Assembly (NCBI RefSeq): GCF_900091585.1
Contig: NZ_FMHT01000002.1
Coordinates: forward strand, 55,101 to 119,100
DNA length: 64,000 nt
Direction of reading: 5' to 3'
From: Micromonospora nigra
Lineage (GTDB): Bacteria; Actinomycetota; Actinomycetes; Mycobacteriales; Micromonosporaceae
Within the stretch, counting starts at the first letter, position 1; the number at the start of each line of letters is the position of its first letter. Positions 8,976 to 16,847 of the stretch are shown here, piece by piece. The position numbers and the translations under genes were made by a program. The notes under the pieces are model-generated. The model worked only from the letters and a program-made list of their open reading frames with translations, was not told the origin of the DNA and did no database searches.

Positions 8976-9505
8976 CGGGCCTGCCGCTCCCGCTCGACGG
9001 TGGTCACCGGCACGGTGAAGGTGACCAGGGCGCCGTCCCGATCGATCAGGGTCGGGCGATCGAGCCGCTTCAGGGTGCGCAGCATCGGCGTGTTCTCCGC
9101 GTGAATGTGCAGCACGAGGGCGGCGTATCCGCTGACGCGGGCATGCCTGAGTAGACCGAACAGCAGGGCCGAGCCGAGTCCTCGTCGCTGCCAGTCGTCC
9201 CTCACCAACAGCGCAGCCTCGGCTTGCACTCCCTCTGCGATTAGGTTGGCCATCGCCACCACAGCCGGCGGCCCGTCAGAGCAGGTAGCGGCAAGCAGGG
9301 TCACCCCGCCGGGCGGCTCCAGCAGTCGGGCGAGGCGGGTTGGCGAGGGCACCGCGCCGCCCAAGTAGCGTCGGTATCGGCTGCGCGCTGAGCACGCCTC
9401 GTGAAGTTCGACCACGGCTGGCAGATCGCTGGCGCTGGCCGCATACACCGTCAACTCAGCGCCCTCGGGCAGGGCAACAGTCGTGCGGGCGACCAGATTA
9501 GCCAC
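8972..9505 (-). CDS. GNAT family N-acetyltransferase
   Basis: A 177-residue GNAT-fold acyltransferase. The acetyl-CoA pyrophosphate loop reads RRGLGSALL (near residue 110), preceded by the strand EAALLVRDDWQ. The substrate is not predictable. It is the first gene of a leftward pair with the NOS gene, coupled through a GTGA overlap, so the two may be co-expressed. ATG start at 9505. The upstream region is shared with the rightward tryptophan cassette. Confidence 0.8.
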   Translation of the reverse strand: MANLVARTTVALPEGAELTVYAASASDLPAVVELHEACSARSRYRRYLGGAVPSPTRLARLLEPPGGVTLLAATCSDGPPAVVAMANLIAEGVQAEAALLVRDDWQRRGLGSALLFGLLRHARVSGYAALVLHIHAENTPMLRTLKRLDRPTLIDRDGALVTFTVPVTTVERERQAR

Positions 9506-9655
9506 GACGACCGCCGACAGGTCGACCAGTTATAGCGCCGGTGCGTCCGCGGCGCGAGGCGCCCGACGACCAGGTACCGCGCAGGCTGAGGCAACGTGCA
9601 GTGGCCGGCGATGGGGTCGACCCAGCACTGCCTCCAATTGGTCGCTCGATGCCTG

Positions 9656-9674
9656 GTGATGCCGGCGGCATCAC
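9656..9674 (+). repeat. dispersed palindrome, full intergenic copy
   Basis: Perfect 19-base copy upstream of the promoter candidate at 9697. Confidence 0.9.
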
Positions 9675-9696
9675 CGGCCCGACAGCCCTCATCGTG

Positions 9697-9726
9697 TTGA
9701 CATCCCTCACCTCAGTACCGTATTCA
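9697..9726 (+). promoter_or_regulatory. candidate sigma-70-like promoter
   Basis: TTGACA at 9697-9702, an 18-base spacer, then TATTCA at 9721-9726. It lies about 70 bases upstream of the membrane-protein gene at 9793. A direct repeat TACCGTA occurs at 9716-9722 and 9742-9748, bracketing the -10 region, and could be a regulator site. Prediction only. Confidence 0.4.
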
Positions 9727-9792
9727 TGTTTCAGACACGATTACCGTACCGAACTCCGGGCCGAATATCAGCAGTGACGGGGGTCCAACTTG

Positions 9793-10296
9793 ATGGCGCA
9801 GCAGGGCTCTGTGACCAGTGGGGCAGAGCAGCTACGCCGGCCGGCGCCGAGGTCAGTGTGGGGTGCCTCGGTGGTGTGCTGCGCCGGTTCCACGCTGTTC
9901 GCCGCCGGGGCTGTACATCTGGCCGCTGGTTGGGATGCCGGCACGCCGCCTGGCTCGGTGGCTGTGGATGCCGGCGTGATCGTGATCCTGCTGGGTCTGG
10001 CCTTCGTCTCGGTACTGGCGGGGATGTCCCTTCCCGCGTCGGGGAGCCTGACCGGCCTACGAGCAGTGGCCGGCGGAGCGCTGGCGATGGCGGCCGTGCT
10101 GCCTTTCCTGATAGTCGACCGGATGGCGGCGGGCCCGCGCGGTGCGGTAGGGGCAGCGGTCCTGGGCTACGGCCTTCTGTTGCTGTGGGTGCCCGGCCGT
10201 GGCCGAGCCCGGCAGTGGCTGACGCGGCGTAGGGAGATCACCGCGTCTGAGGCTGGCGAGGACCGGCGGCCCCTCGCCCAGGCTCCATGGTTTTGA
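9793..10296 (+). CDS. small polytopic membrane protein
   Basis: A 167-residue protein with about four hydrophobic segments (near residues 25-45, 58-78, 92-112 and 118-138) and a basic C-terminal tail. No family recognised. It begins at ATG 9793; a TTG three bases earlier is an alternative. It heads the rightward group containing two TDO-fold proteins and an MFS transporter. It could be a transport or sensing partner, but nothing in the sequence proves this. Confidence 0.55.
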   Translation: MAQQGSVTSGAEQLRRPAPRSVWGASVVCCAGSTLFAAGAVHLAAGWDAGTPPGSVAVDAGVIVILLGLAFVSVLAGMSLPASGSLTGLRAVAGGALAMAAVLPFLIVDRMAAGPRGAVGAAVLGYGLLLLWVPGRGRARQWLTRRREITASEAGEDRRPLAQAPWF

Positions 10297-10343
10297 CCGG
10301 CGAATCGCGTATTTGTCCGACGCCGAAGACAACGGGGGAACTG

Positions 10344-11144
10344 ATGATGGCACGGCAGGGTTCCGACAGCGGGGGTGTCTCCACGGCACCGCGCCCACCC
10401 AGCAGCCCGGCCGGCGAGGACCTGGGCCCCGCTACCAGGCTGGCGGATGATCGCGCGGGCGCGTCGGAGCCCTTAGACGCCTACGCCCGGTACATGCGGG
10501 TGGATGAATTGCTGGGCCTTCAGGTGCCGGCTTCCGATCGTGCTCATCGTGATGAGCTGCTGTTTCAGGTGGCACACCAGAGCACCGAGCTGTGGTTGCG
10601 CGTGGCGGTGGAGGCCTCGCAGGAGGCTGTGTGGCAGATGCGCTCGGGCGAGGTGGGCCCGGGTGAGTTGCTCATCCACCAGGCGGCCGACGCGATCCGG
10701 ACGGTGACAGGCCAGCTCGACATGTTCGCGCACCTCTCGCCGACGGCGTTCGCCGTCATGCGGCCTCGGCTCGGCACGGGGTCGGGTGCGCAGTCGCCCG
10801 GCTGGGTGAGCGTCGGGCGGGTCGGGCGAGAGCTGGCGCAGGCCTTCGACCAGCTGTGTGCAGAGCGGGGTGTGTCGGTGGCCGAGCTGTATCGGTGGCG
10901 GGCTGACCAGCCGATCTATCGGCTCGCTGAGCGGATGCTGGATTGGGACGAAGCGGTGGCCCTGTGGCGGATGAGGCACTACCTCGTTGCAGCCCGGCTC
11001 GTCGGTGACGGTGCGGTGGGAACTCAGGGCACGCCGGTCGGTGTCCTCGCCAGACTGACCGCCCACAGGTACTTCCCCGGCCTGTGGGCGGTCCGTACCG
11101 CCGTCGTTGTCGGCAGCCCGGCCTCGCTGGGAGGTACGGCGTGA
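10344..11144 (+). CDS. tryptophan 2,3-dioxygenase family protein
   Basis: Haem dioxygenase of the TDO family, expected to open the indole ring of tryptophan to N-formylkynurenine. Residues ~65-85 read DELLFQVAHQSTELW, matching the TDO active-site helix including the histidine that contacts the indole NH. The C-terminal RMRHYLVAARLVG carries the likely proximal haem histidine and is followed by GTQGT and RYFPGLWAVRT, all typical. ATG at 10344 follows GGGGGAA at good spacing. Its stop overlaps the ATG of the PLP enzyme. About 266 residues, typical of bacterial TDO. The first ~45 residues are low complexity. Confidence 0.85.
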   Translation: MMARQGSDSGGVSTAPRPPSSPAGEDLGPATRLADDRAGASEPLDAYARYMRVDELLGLQVPASDRAHRDELLFQVAHQSTELWLRVAVEASQEAVWQMRSGEVGPGELLIHQAADAIRTVTGQLDMFAHLSPTAFAVMRPRLGTGSGAQSPGWVSVGRVGRELAQAFDQLCAERGVSVAELYRWRADQPIYRLAERMLDWDEAVALWRMRHYLVAARLVGDGAVGTQGTPVGVLARLTAHRYFPGLWAVRTAVVVGSPASLGGTA

Positions 11145-12319
11145 TGGCCCAGACCCCCATCGACTCCTCTGACCTTCGGCGTGAGCTGCCGTCGCTGATC
11201 GGGCGTGTGCACCTCGCGAGTTGCAGCCACGCGCCCCGGTCACCGGGGGTGGAGTCTTCCCTGTTGGCCATGCTCGCCGCCATGGAGAGCCCTGCTGTGA
11301 CGTGGCAGGCGTGGGAGCACCAGGTGGAGCAGTTGCGTTACCGGGTAGCGGCGTTGCTGGGGGCACAGGAGCACCAGATCGCGCTGCTGGCCGACGCGTC
11401 GACGGCCGCCTACCAGGTAGCCTCCGCGCGGGGATGGACGGCACGGTCTCGGATCGTGACGTGCAGTGCCGAGTTCCCCGGGGTCGCCCACGCCTGGCTG
11501 GCGCAGCGTCGACGCGGAGCCGAGGTGGTCTTCGTCGGCGACCGAGACGGCAGGGTGTGTCTCACCGACTACTTGCGGGCGATCGACGGACGTACGGCCC
11601 TGGTGTCGGTCCCCGCGGTCACCTACACCCACGGCCACCGGTTGCCGGTACAGGACATCGTCGAGGCAGCGCACCGTGCTGGCGCCGAGGTGTTCGTCGA
11701 CGCGTACCAGGCGCTCGGCGTGGAGCCGCTTGATGTTCGGCAGTGGGATTGCGACTACCTCGTGGCCGGTTTCGGCAAGTACGCCCTCGGACTTCCGGGC
11801 GTCGTCGCCCTGTACGAGCGGGCCGCCAGGGGCGGACGCACACCGGCGCTGACCGGCTGGCAAGGTCGCCGCGATCCCCACCGTTTCGACTCTCGCCTGA
11901 TGGACTGGCCGGACGGCGCGCGCCGGTTTCAGGTCGGGACCCCAGCGGTCCCCTCGGTGTACGCGGCCAACGCAGCCCTGTCGATGGTCGCTGACCTGGA
12001 CCTCGGACAGGTCCGCCGTCACGTGGCGCAGATGGTGCGGCTCGCACGCCAGTTGGTGACCTCCCAAGGACTGGTCGTGACGACGCCGCAGGAGCACGGC
12101 GCTCACCTGGCGGTCCTGCACCCCGCACCGGAAGCCGCCGCGCGGTGGCTGGCCGATCGGAACGTCGCAGTCGCGCCACGCGGCCGGCTCATCCGGCTCG
12201 CGATGCACGCCTTCACCACCACCGAGGACGTCGAGACGGCATGCCGGTTGCTGGGGGAGTTCTCGGACAGCCGCGCGGCCGATCGCAGGCGGACACGCCG
12301 GCAGGCGGCGGTGGCATGA
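11144..12319 (+). CDS. class V PLP-dependent enzyme (kynureninase/cysteine-desulfurase-like)
   Basis: Fold-type I PLP enzyme of the aminotransferase class V superfamily, 391 residues. The cofactor lysine is in LVAGFGKYALGLPG (near residue 215), and the aspartate binding the pyridine nitrogen is in EVFVDAYQALG (near 188). Sitting between two TDO-fold genes, a kynureninase role (cleaving kynurenine to anthranilate and alanine) is an attractive inference. Family sequence alone does not exclude a desulfurase or lyase. ATG 11144 overlaps the TDO stop; the upstream extension of the frame lies inside the TDO gene. Confidence 0.75.
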   Translation: MAQTPIDSSDLRRELPSLIGRVHLASCSHAPRSPGVESSLLAMLAAMESPAVTWQAWEHQVEQLRYRVAALLGAQEHQIALLADASTAAYQVASARGWTARSRIVTCSAEFPGVAHAWLAQRRRGAEVVFVGDRDGRVCLTDYLRAIDGRTALVSVPAVTYTHGHRLPVQDIVEAAHRAGAEVFVDAYQALGVEPLDVRQWDCDYLVAGFGKYALGLPGVVALYERAARGGRTPALTGWQGRRDPHRFDSRLMDWPDGARRFQVGTPAVPSVYAANAALSMVADLDLGQVRRHVAQMVRLARQLVTSQGLVVTTPQEHGAHLAVLHPAPEAAARWLADRNVAVAPRGRLIRLAMHAFTTTEDVETACRLLGEFSDSRAADRRRTRRQAAVA

Positions 12320-13557
12320 ACGGCGAGCACGCGGTGCAGCGGTGGCTGATGGGGGAGCGCTCCGGCAACGATTTCCCGTATCGGGAAGTGGTCGCCAGCG
12401 TGCAGGAGCGCGGGAAGCACTTTGTGGCGCCGCACATGCTGGAGGTCTTGAGGCAGGCAAGGGAAACGGCCAACTCCGTGGGCGGACCCGAGGCCGGTGG
12501 CCGTCTCCTGCGCTCGTTTCTGAACGTGCTCCTCGACAAGGCCGACGGCCGGTACGACTACCGCACCTATCTGGCGCTGGATCTGCTGCCTCTGCCGGAC
12601 GCCGACCGCAGCGACCTGGTTGTTGATGCGGCGGCTGCGTTGCGATGCCGTGATCGGCTGGTCGTGGCATTGGTCGCTGATGTGTTGAGGTTCGAGGGCG
12701 CGGCTGCGGGAGGTCGCTGTCAGCCGTTGCCGGAACGTCGCCCCGTTTCCGCGCTGACGCGTAAGCGGCTAAGGCTCGGCATGCGTGTGATCCAGCCCGC
12801 GCTTGCCCGCCTCGGGTTGGAGCAGTGGAGCGCCGTTGAGGATGTCCGACCGGATGATCTGTGGCGTTCTGTCGAGGATTTCCTGGACGAGGACGAGCGC
12901 CAGGCGGTCGTTCTGTCGATGTTGCCGGTGTCTCGGGTTCACGACGAGTATCTGTTCCTACGGGTGCTCCAGTCGTGGGAAGCGACGTTCGCCCTGGTGG
13001 CGGTGGACCTGTGCGGGGTCATTCAGCTCCTCAGCGATGGGGCCTGCGTGCACGGTGGTGCGCGGTTGGATGCGGCCACCGGGATCCTGCGTGAAGGTGC
13101 ACCGCTGTTCTCGTTGCTGGCCACCATGCAGGTGGAGGCGTTTCGTGACTTCCGCCGGTGGACCGAGGGTGCCAGTGCCATCCAGAGCTACAGCTACAAG
13201 CTGGTGGAGTCGCTGTGCCGCCGCCCGGAGCTGGCCCGGCTGCACTCGGTCGCCTACCAGTCCACGCCAGGGGTGCGGGTCCGGGCGCTATCCGGGCAGG
13301 CCACGGTCCAGTCCGAGGTGGACAAGCTGGAGCGAAGCCGATTCGCGGCGGTTGTCGAGGACCAGCTCGTCGAGAGCATGGCGTCCTTCTCGGCTGCGCT
13401 GACGGGGTGGCGCCGCACTCACTATTCCCTCGCGGTGCGGATGCTGGGCAACGAGGCGGGCACCGGCTCCACCTCTGGCACCGCCTACCTCAAAGAGGTC
13501 AAGGACATCCCCGTCTTCAATCGGGCATATCCGGCGCGGCCAGGAGGTGTGGCGTGA
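12316..13557 (+). CDS. divergent TDO-fold haem protein
   Basis: A 413-residue protein whose C-terminal two thirds follows the TDO superfamily pattern: VHDEYLFLRVLQSWEATF (helix A), a central SAIQSYSYKLVESLC segment matching SGFQS..R.lE, and RRTHYSLAVRMLG with the probable proximal haem histidine, then GTGSTSGTAYLK. The indole-contacting histidine of true TDOs is leucine here (FLRVLQ versus FQVAHQ in the neighbour), so substrate or chemistry probably differs. The N-terminal ~130 residues are an extra domain of unknown role. ATGA overlap with the PLP enzyme at 12316. MarE- and SfmD-like enzymes show that this superfamily performs varied oxidations. Confidence 0.7.
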   Translation: MNGEHAVQRWLMGERSGNDFPYREVVASVQERGKHFVAPHMLEVLRQARETANSVGGPEAGGRLLRSFLNVLLDKADGRYDYRTYLALDLLPLPDADRSDLVVDAAAALRCRDRLVVALVADVLRFEGAAAGGRCQPLPERRPVSALTRKRLRLGMRVIQPALARLGLEQWSAVEDVRPDDLWRSVEDFLDEDERQAVVLSMLPVSRVHDEYLFLRVLQSWEATFALVAVDLCGVIQLLSDGACVHGGARLDAATGILREGAPLFSLLATMQVEAFRDFRRWTEGASAIQSYSYKLVESLCRRPELARLHSVAYQSTPGVRVRALSGQATVQSEVDKLERSRFAAVVEDQLVESMASFSAALTGWRRTHYSLAVRMLGNEAGTGSTSGTAYLKEVKDIPVFNRAYPARPGGVA

Positions 13558-14945
13558 GCCGCAGTGATGCCGCCGGCATCACCGCCAACCCCTCACCAGC
13601 TCGCTCCGAAGTACATCCCGCTCGCCTGGGCCTGCTTCTGGGGACGATCTACGGGCCCGTGACGTTCGGGATCATCGCTGCGGCGGTCGCGGTGCCCTAC
13701 ATTCCGGAGGCCGCCGGTCCGGTCAGCACGGTGTGGCTGCTCTCGGGGTACGCCATCGCCCTCGGCGTCGGCACAGCCGTGTTCGGGCCGTTGACCGAAC
13801 GATGGGGAACTCTGGCGTGCCTTCGCCTGGGCTCAGTGCTGATGCTCGCCGGAACGGCCGCGTGTCTGTTGTCGGCAACTCCCGGGGCTGCGGTGGCCGG
13901 TCGCGTGGTGCTGGCGCTCGGATCGTCCGCCGTGGTGACCGTGGTGCTCACCATTGCTGCTCACGTCGATGCGGCGCATCGCAGGCCGCTGGCGACGGCG
14001 CTGGGCGCGGTGATGACGGTGTTCCTGTCCATGGCGACGCTTGCAGGGGGCTTCGCCGCGGTGGTGCTGGGATGGCGCGCGGCCGTGGTGTTGCCTGTTC
14101 TGTCGGTGCTGGTCGTCCCGTGGGTTTCCCGGCGCCATCACCGGGACGGAAGGCCATCGAATGCCTTCGACGGCGTCGGAGCTGCGCTCCTGGCAGTTCT
14201 CGCGGCATGCACAGTCGGGCTGACGCAGATCACTCTGCTGAGGCCGACGACAGCAGTCGCGCTGTTGGGGGGAGCGGTCGCCAGCGGGATCGCCCTCTGG
14301 GTTCGGGCGCGGCATCGGTCAGACGCGTTCGTACCTGCCACGCTGGTACGGGAGGTCCAGTTCAGGCGGGTGTGCCTGCTGGCTGGCTGCATCTACGCTG
14401 CCCGGTTCTCCGTGGTGCTCGTCGCCGGACATCTGCTGGCCAACGACGGATGGACTCCGCTGTCCAGCGGGATGCTGCTGGTGCCCTGTGCCGTAGCAGG
14501 CGTGGTCCTGGCTCATTACCTGGATCGTCGGCGGATGCCGTCGTCGAGGGCCTTGCTGCTGGCTGCCGGGGCGCTGGTGTTCGTGGGGGTGACACCGTTA
14601 GCGCCGGCAGGCCCGCTGGTGATCATGTCGACGATCGCCTCGTCGGTGGTTTTCACCCTGGGACAACCGATGCTGACCGTCGCTCTGGCCACCTTGCGCA
14701 CTGACCGGCGAGGAACTGCGGTCGGCTTGGCCTACTTCTCGGGATTCGCTGGTGGGGCCGGCGGCACAGCAGTCGTGGCGACGCTGATCCCAGCGATCGG
14801 GGCTGGGCCCTCGATCGCTGTCGTGGCGGTGGCGTGCCTGAGTGGTGCCGCCCTCGCGCTGACCCGCGGCTCGCGGGATCCCGCTGCCGACCGTCCAGGT
14901 GATGCCGCCGGCATCACCCCGGAGCTTAAGGAGGCTGTCCATTGA
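13554..14945 (+). CDS. MFS transporter
   Basis: A 463-residue multi-pass protein with about 12 hydrophobic segments from residue ~20 to ~445. The loop GPLTERWGTLACLRLG matches the MFS motif A region between segments 2 and 3. Probably exports the product of the tryptophan cassette or a toxic intermediate. GTG at 13554 overlaps the previous stop (GTGA). The palindrome is present at both ends of the protein: residues 5-10 and about 14 residues from the C-terminus both read DAAGIT, outside the membrane core. Confidence 0.82.
   Translation: MSRSDAAGITANPSPARSEVHPARLGLLLGTIYGPVTFGIIAAAVAVPYIPEAAGPVSTVWLLSGYAIALGVGTAVFGPLTERWGTLACLRLGSVLMLAGTAACLLSATPGAAVAGRVVLALGSSAVVTVVLTIAAHVDAAHRRPLATALGAVMTVFLSMATLAGGFAAVVLGWRAAVVLPVLSVLVVPWVSRRHHRDGRPSNAFDGVGAALLAVLAACTVGLTQITLLRPTTAVALLGGAVASGIALWVRARHRSDAFVPATLVREVQFRRVCLLAGCIYAARFSVVLVAGHLLANDGWTPLSSGMLLVPCAVAGVVLAHYLDRRRMPSSRALLLAAGALVFVGVTPLAPAGPLVIMSTIASSVVFTLGQPMLTVALATLRTDRRGTAVGLAYFSGFAGGAGGTAVVATLIPAIGAGPSIAVVAVACLSGAALALTRGSRDPAADRPGDAAGITPELKEAVH
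13564..13582 (-). repeat. dispersed palindrome, full copy
   Basis: In frame at the N-terminus of the MFS transporter (DAAGIT). Confidence 0.9.
14899..14917 (-). repeat. dispersed palindrome, full copy
   Basis: In frame at the C-terminus of the same MFS transporter (DAAGIT). Confidence 0.9.
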
Positions 14946-15574
14946 CGGAGGGATCGCATGCTCGGGCGGGTACGCGACGCGCGCTCGGCGTCGCCGCCGC
15001 GGTAATCCTGGTGCTGGTCGCAGTGGCGATTCTGATGACGAGGGGAGGCGAGCGTGACGCGGGTTCTAAGAGCGAGGCACCCGCACGGCCGGCCGCAGGT
15101 GCTGAAGCGACTGCTTCGCCGAGTTCAGGGGTGACGCCGTGGCGGTACAGCTCGACGCTGCGCCCCTGTGACGCGTTCGCGGTTACGGCGTTGGAGGAGC
15201 TGTTCGGTACTACTGCCGATCCTCGACGGCACGTCACGGAGGGCCCTATCAAGGGGTGCGTCGTCGGCTTCGGCTCAAGCGGTGCGGCGAACCTCATGAT
15301 CGAGGTGAACGACCACGCAGACGTGCAATTCCGCGGGCTGCGGATGGTAGCGGAGGAGGAGGCCCCACTCCGACAGGTGGCGAGCGGGTGCCAGGAGAGC
15401 TACGGCTACGTCGACAGCTTGCTCGGGCCCCGGTTGGCCTGTCTCGACGGCAACGTGTACCTGACTGTTGGCTGGACCGCCGATGCTCTGCCAACCGGTG
15501 GTGACGATCAGGCGATCATCGAGGCGCTCGGCGAGATGGCGCACGAGACGCTCATCAACCTACGCAGGACGTAG
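14942..15574 (+). CDS. membrane-anchored extracellular protein, DUF3558-like
   Basis: A 210-residue protein with a single N-terminal hydrophobic segment (residues ~14-33) and a Ser/Ala/Pro linker, then an extracytoplasmic domain with four cysteines (near residues 75, 101, 145 and 160) that could form disulfides. The pattern resembles DUF3558-type actinobacterial lipoproteins, but there is no lipobox, so assignment is tentative. The TTG at 14942 is chosen because AAGGAGG at 14928-14934 is an excellent ribosome site at 7-base spacing. The start also overlaps the MFS stop (TTGA). Confidence 0.6.
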   Translation: MTEGSHARAGTRRALGVAAAVILVLVAVAILMTRGGERDAGSKSEAPARPAAGAEATASPSSGVTPWRYSSTLRPCDAFAVTALEELFGTTADPRRHVTEGPIKGCVVGFGSSGAANLMIEVNDHADVQFRGLRMVAEEEAPLRQVASGCQESYGYVDSLLGPRLACLDGNVYLTVGWTADALPTGGDDQAIIEALGEMAHETLINLRRT

Positions 15575-15623
15575 GAGCGACGACCTTTCCCACGCTGGCG
15601 CGATTGGGGTCGTCCGCCGGCGG

Positions 15624-15655
15624 GCCCGGCCTCTGAACCGCCCCAGAGGCCGGGC
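15624..15655 (+). terminator. stem-loop after the tryptophan cassette
   Basis: Perfect 11-bp stem (GCCCGGCCTCT / AGAGGCCGGGC) with a 10-base loop, about 50 bases after the stop at 15574 and before the SDR gene. No U-tract, as is common in high-GC actinomycetes. Confidence 0.65.
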
Positions 15656-15752
15656 TTACCCCCAAGCAGGACGTAGACGCACCGCCTCAAGAGGCACTGC
15701 GGTCACGTTCATCCTGGGCGGTCCCTCTGACGACATTGGCGGTTGGTGAGCG

Positions 15753-16847
15753 GTGAGCATGATCTTGGATTTGACGAGCAACCAGGAGACGAACGGCAGT
15801 AGCTCTACCCGGATGGGAGCAGTAAGCCAGCAGGCGCCCGTCCGCCCCTCACCAGGCGCGTCGCCCTACGCGACGGGAGCTGTCGGGTGGGGGAGGGGGA
15901 AGGTGGCGGTCGTGACCGGCGCTAACGGTGGCACGGGGTATCACGTAGCTCGCCTGCTCGCCGCCTCCGGCGCGACCGTGATCATGGCTTGCCGGCACTA
16001 CGGACGGATGGCCGCTGCGGCATCGGCCATCGAGGCGGTGCGGCCGAACGTGACCATCAGGCGAGTCCGCATGGATCTCGGCAACTTGGGGTCGGTACGC
16101 GATGCGGCCAGTCAGATCCTCGACGATCACGGACGGCTCGACATCCTCGTCAACAACGCCGGCCTGATGGGGGCACCCCGGTGGGACACCTTCGATGGCG
16201 TCGAGATGCACTTCGGAGTGAATCACCTCGGGCACTTCGCCTTCACTGGGCTACTGCTTCCGGCGCTGTTGGCATCGCCGGACGCACGGATTGTCACGGT
16301 GAGCAGCATGGCTCACCATGTCGCCCGGCTTGACCCGGCTGACTGGCCCAGTCCTCGGGTCTACAACCCGTACCGGGCCTACGCAGCGAGCAAGCTGGCC
16401 AACCTCTTGTTCTCCTACGAACTGCATCGGCGCCTCGCCGCCGTTGGAGTGCCTGGCCGGAGCATCGCCTGTCACCCGGGCTGGTCGGATACGCAACTCC
16501 TTGCGTCGGCCCGTCGCTACGGTGGCCGCAGCGCCGTGATCCTCGGGCTGCGGATGCTGGCGTCAGTCGTGGCACAGCCAGCGTGGGAGGGGGCACGGCC
16601 GATGCTCGCGGCTGCCACGCGCGATGTGCCATCTGGTTCTTACCTGGGTCCGAGCCGGTGGTGGCACACACGAGGACCTGCTGGTGCTGACCGCTCCAGT
16701 GACGCCTCGCACGACGAGGAAGCCGCACGACGGTTGTGGGACATCTCGACGGAGCTGACAGGGGTTGACCTTTCGACTGCATTGATGACCGCAGTCCCCG
16801 GTACCGGGTCAGCGCCTGGCGCAGGCGAGGATCGGAGAGTGCGATGA
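15753..16847 (+). CDS. short-chain dehydrogenase/reductase
   Basis: Classical SDR of the retinol-dehydrogenase/protochlorophyllide-reductase type, 364 residues. The NAD(P)-binding motif TGANGGTGYHV lies near residue 58, NNAG near 133, and the catalytic YxxxK as YAASK near 212. The substrate is unknown. A ~45-residue low-complexity leader precedes the Rossmann fold, so a later start is possible; GTG 15753 and ATG 15759 are both in frame. Stop overlaps the start of the regulator downstream (ATGA at 16844). Confidence 0.82.
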   Translation: MSMILDLTSNQETNGSSSTRMGAVSQQAPVRPSPGASPYATGAVGWGRGKVAVVTGANGGTGYHVARLLAASGATVIMACRHYGRMAAAASAIEAVRPNVTIRRVRMDLGNLGSVRDAASQILDDHGRLDILVNNAGLMGAPRWDTFDGVEMHFGVNHLGHFAFTGLLLPALLASPDARIVTVSSMAHHVARLDPADWPSPRVYNPYRAYAASKLANLLFSYELHRRLAAVGVPGRSIACHPGWSDTQLLASARRYGGRSAVILGLRMLASVVAQPAWEGARPMLAAATRDVPSGSYLGPSRWWHTRGPAGADRSSDASHDEEAARRLWDISTELTGVDLSTALMTAVPGTGSAPGAGEDRRVR

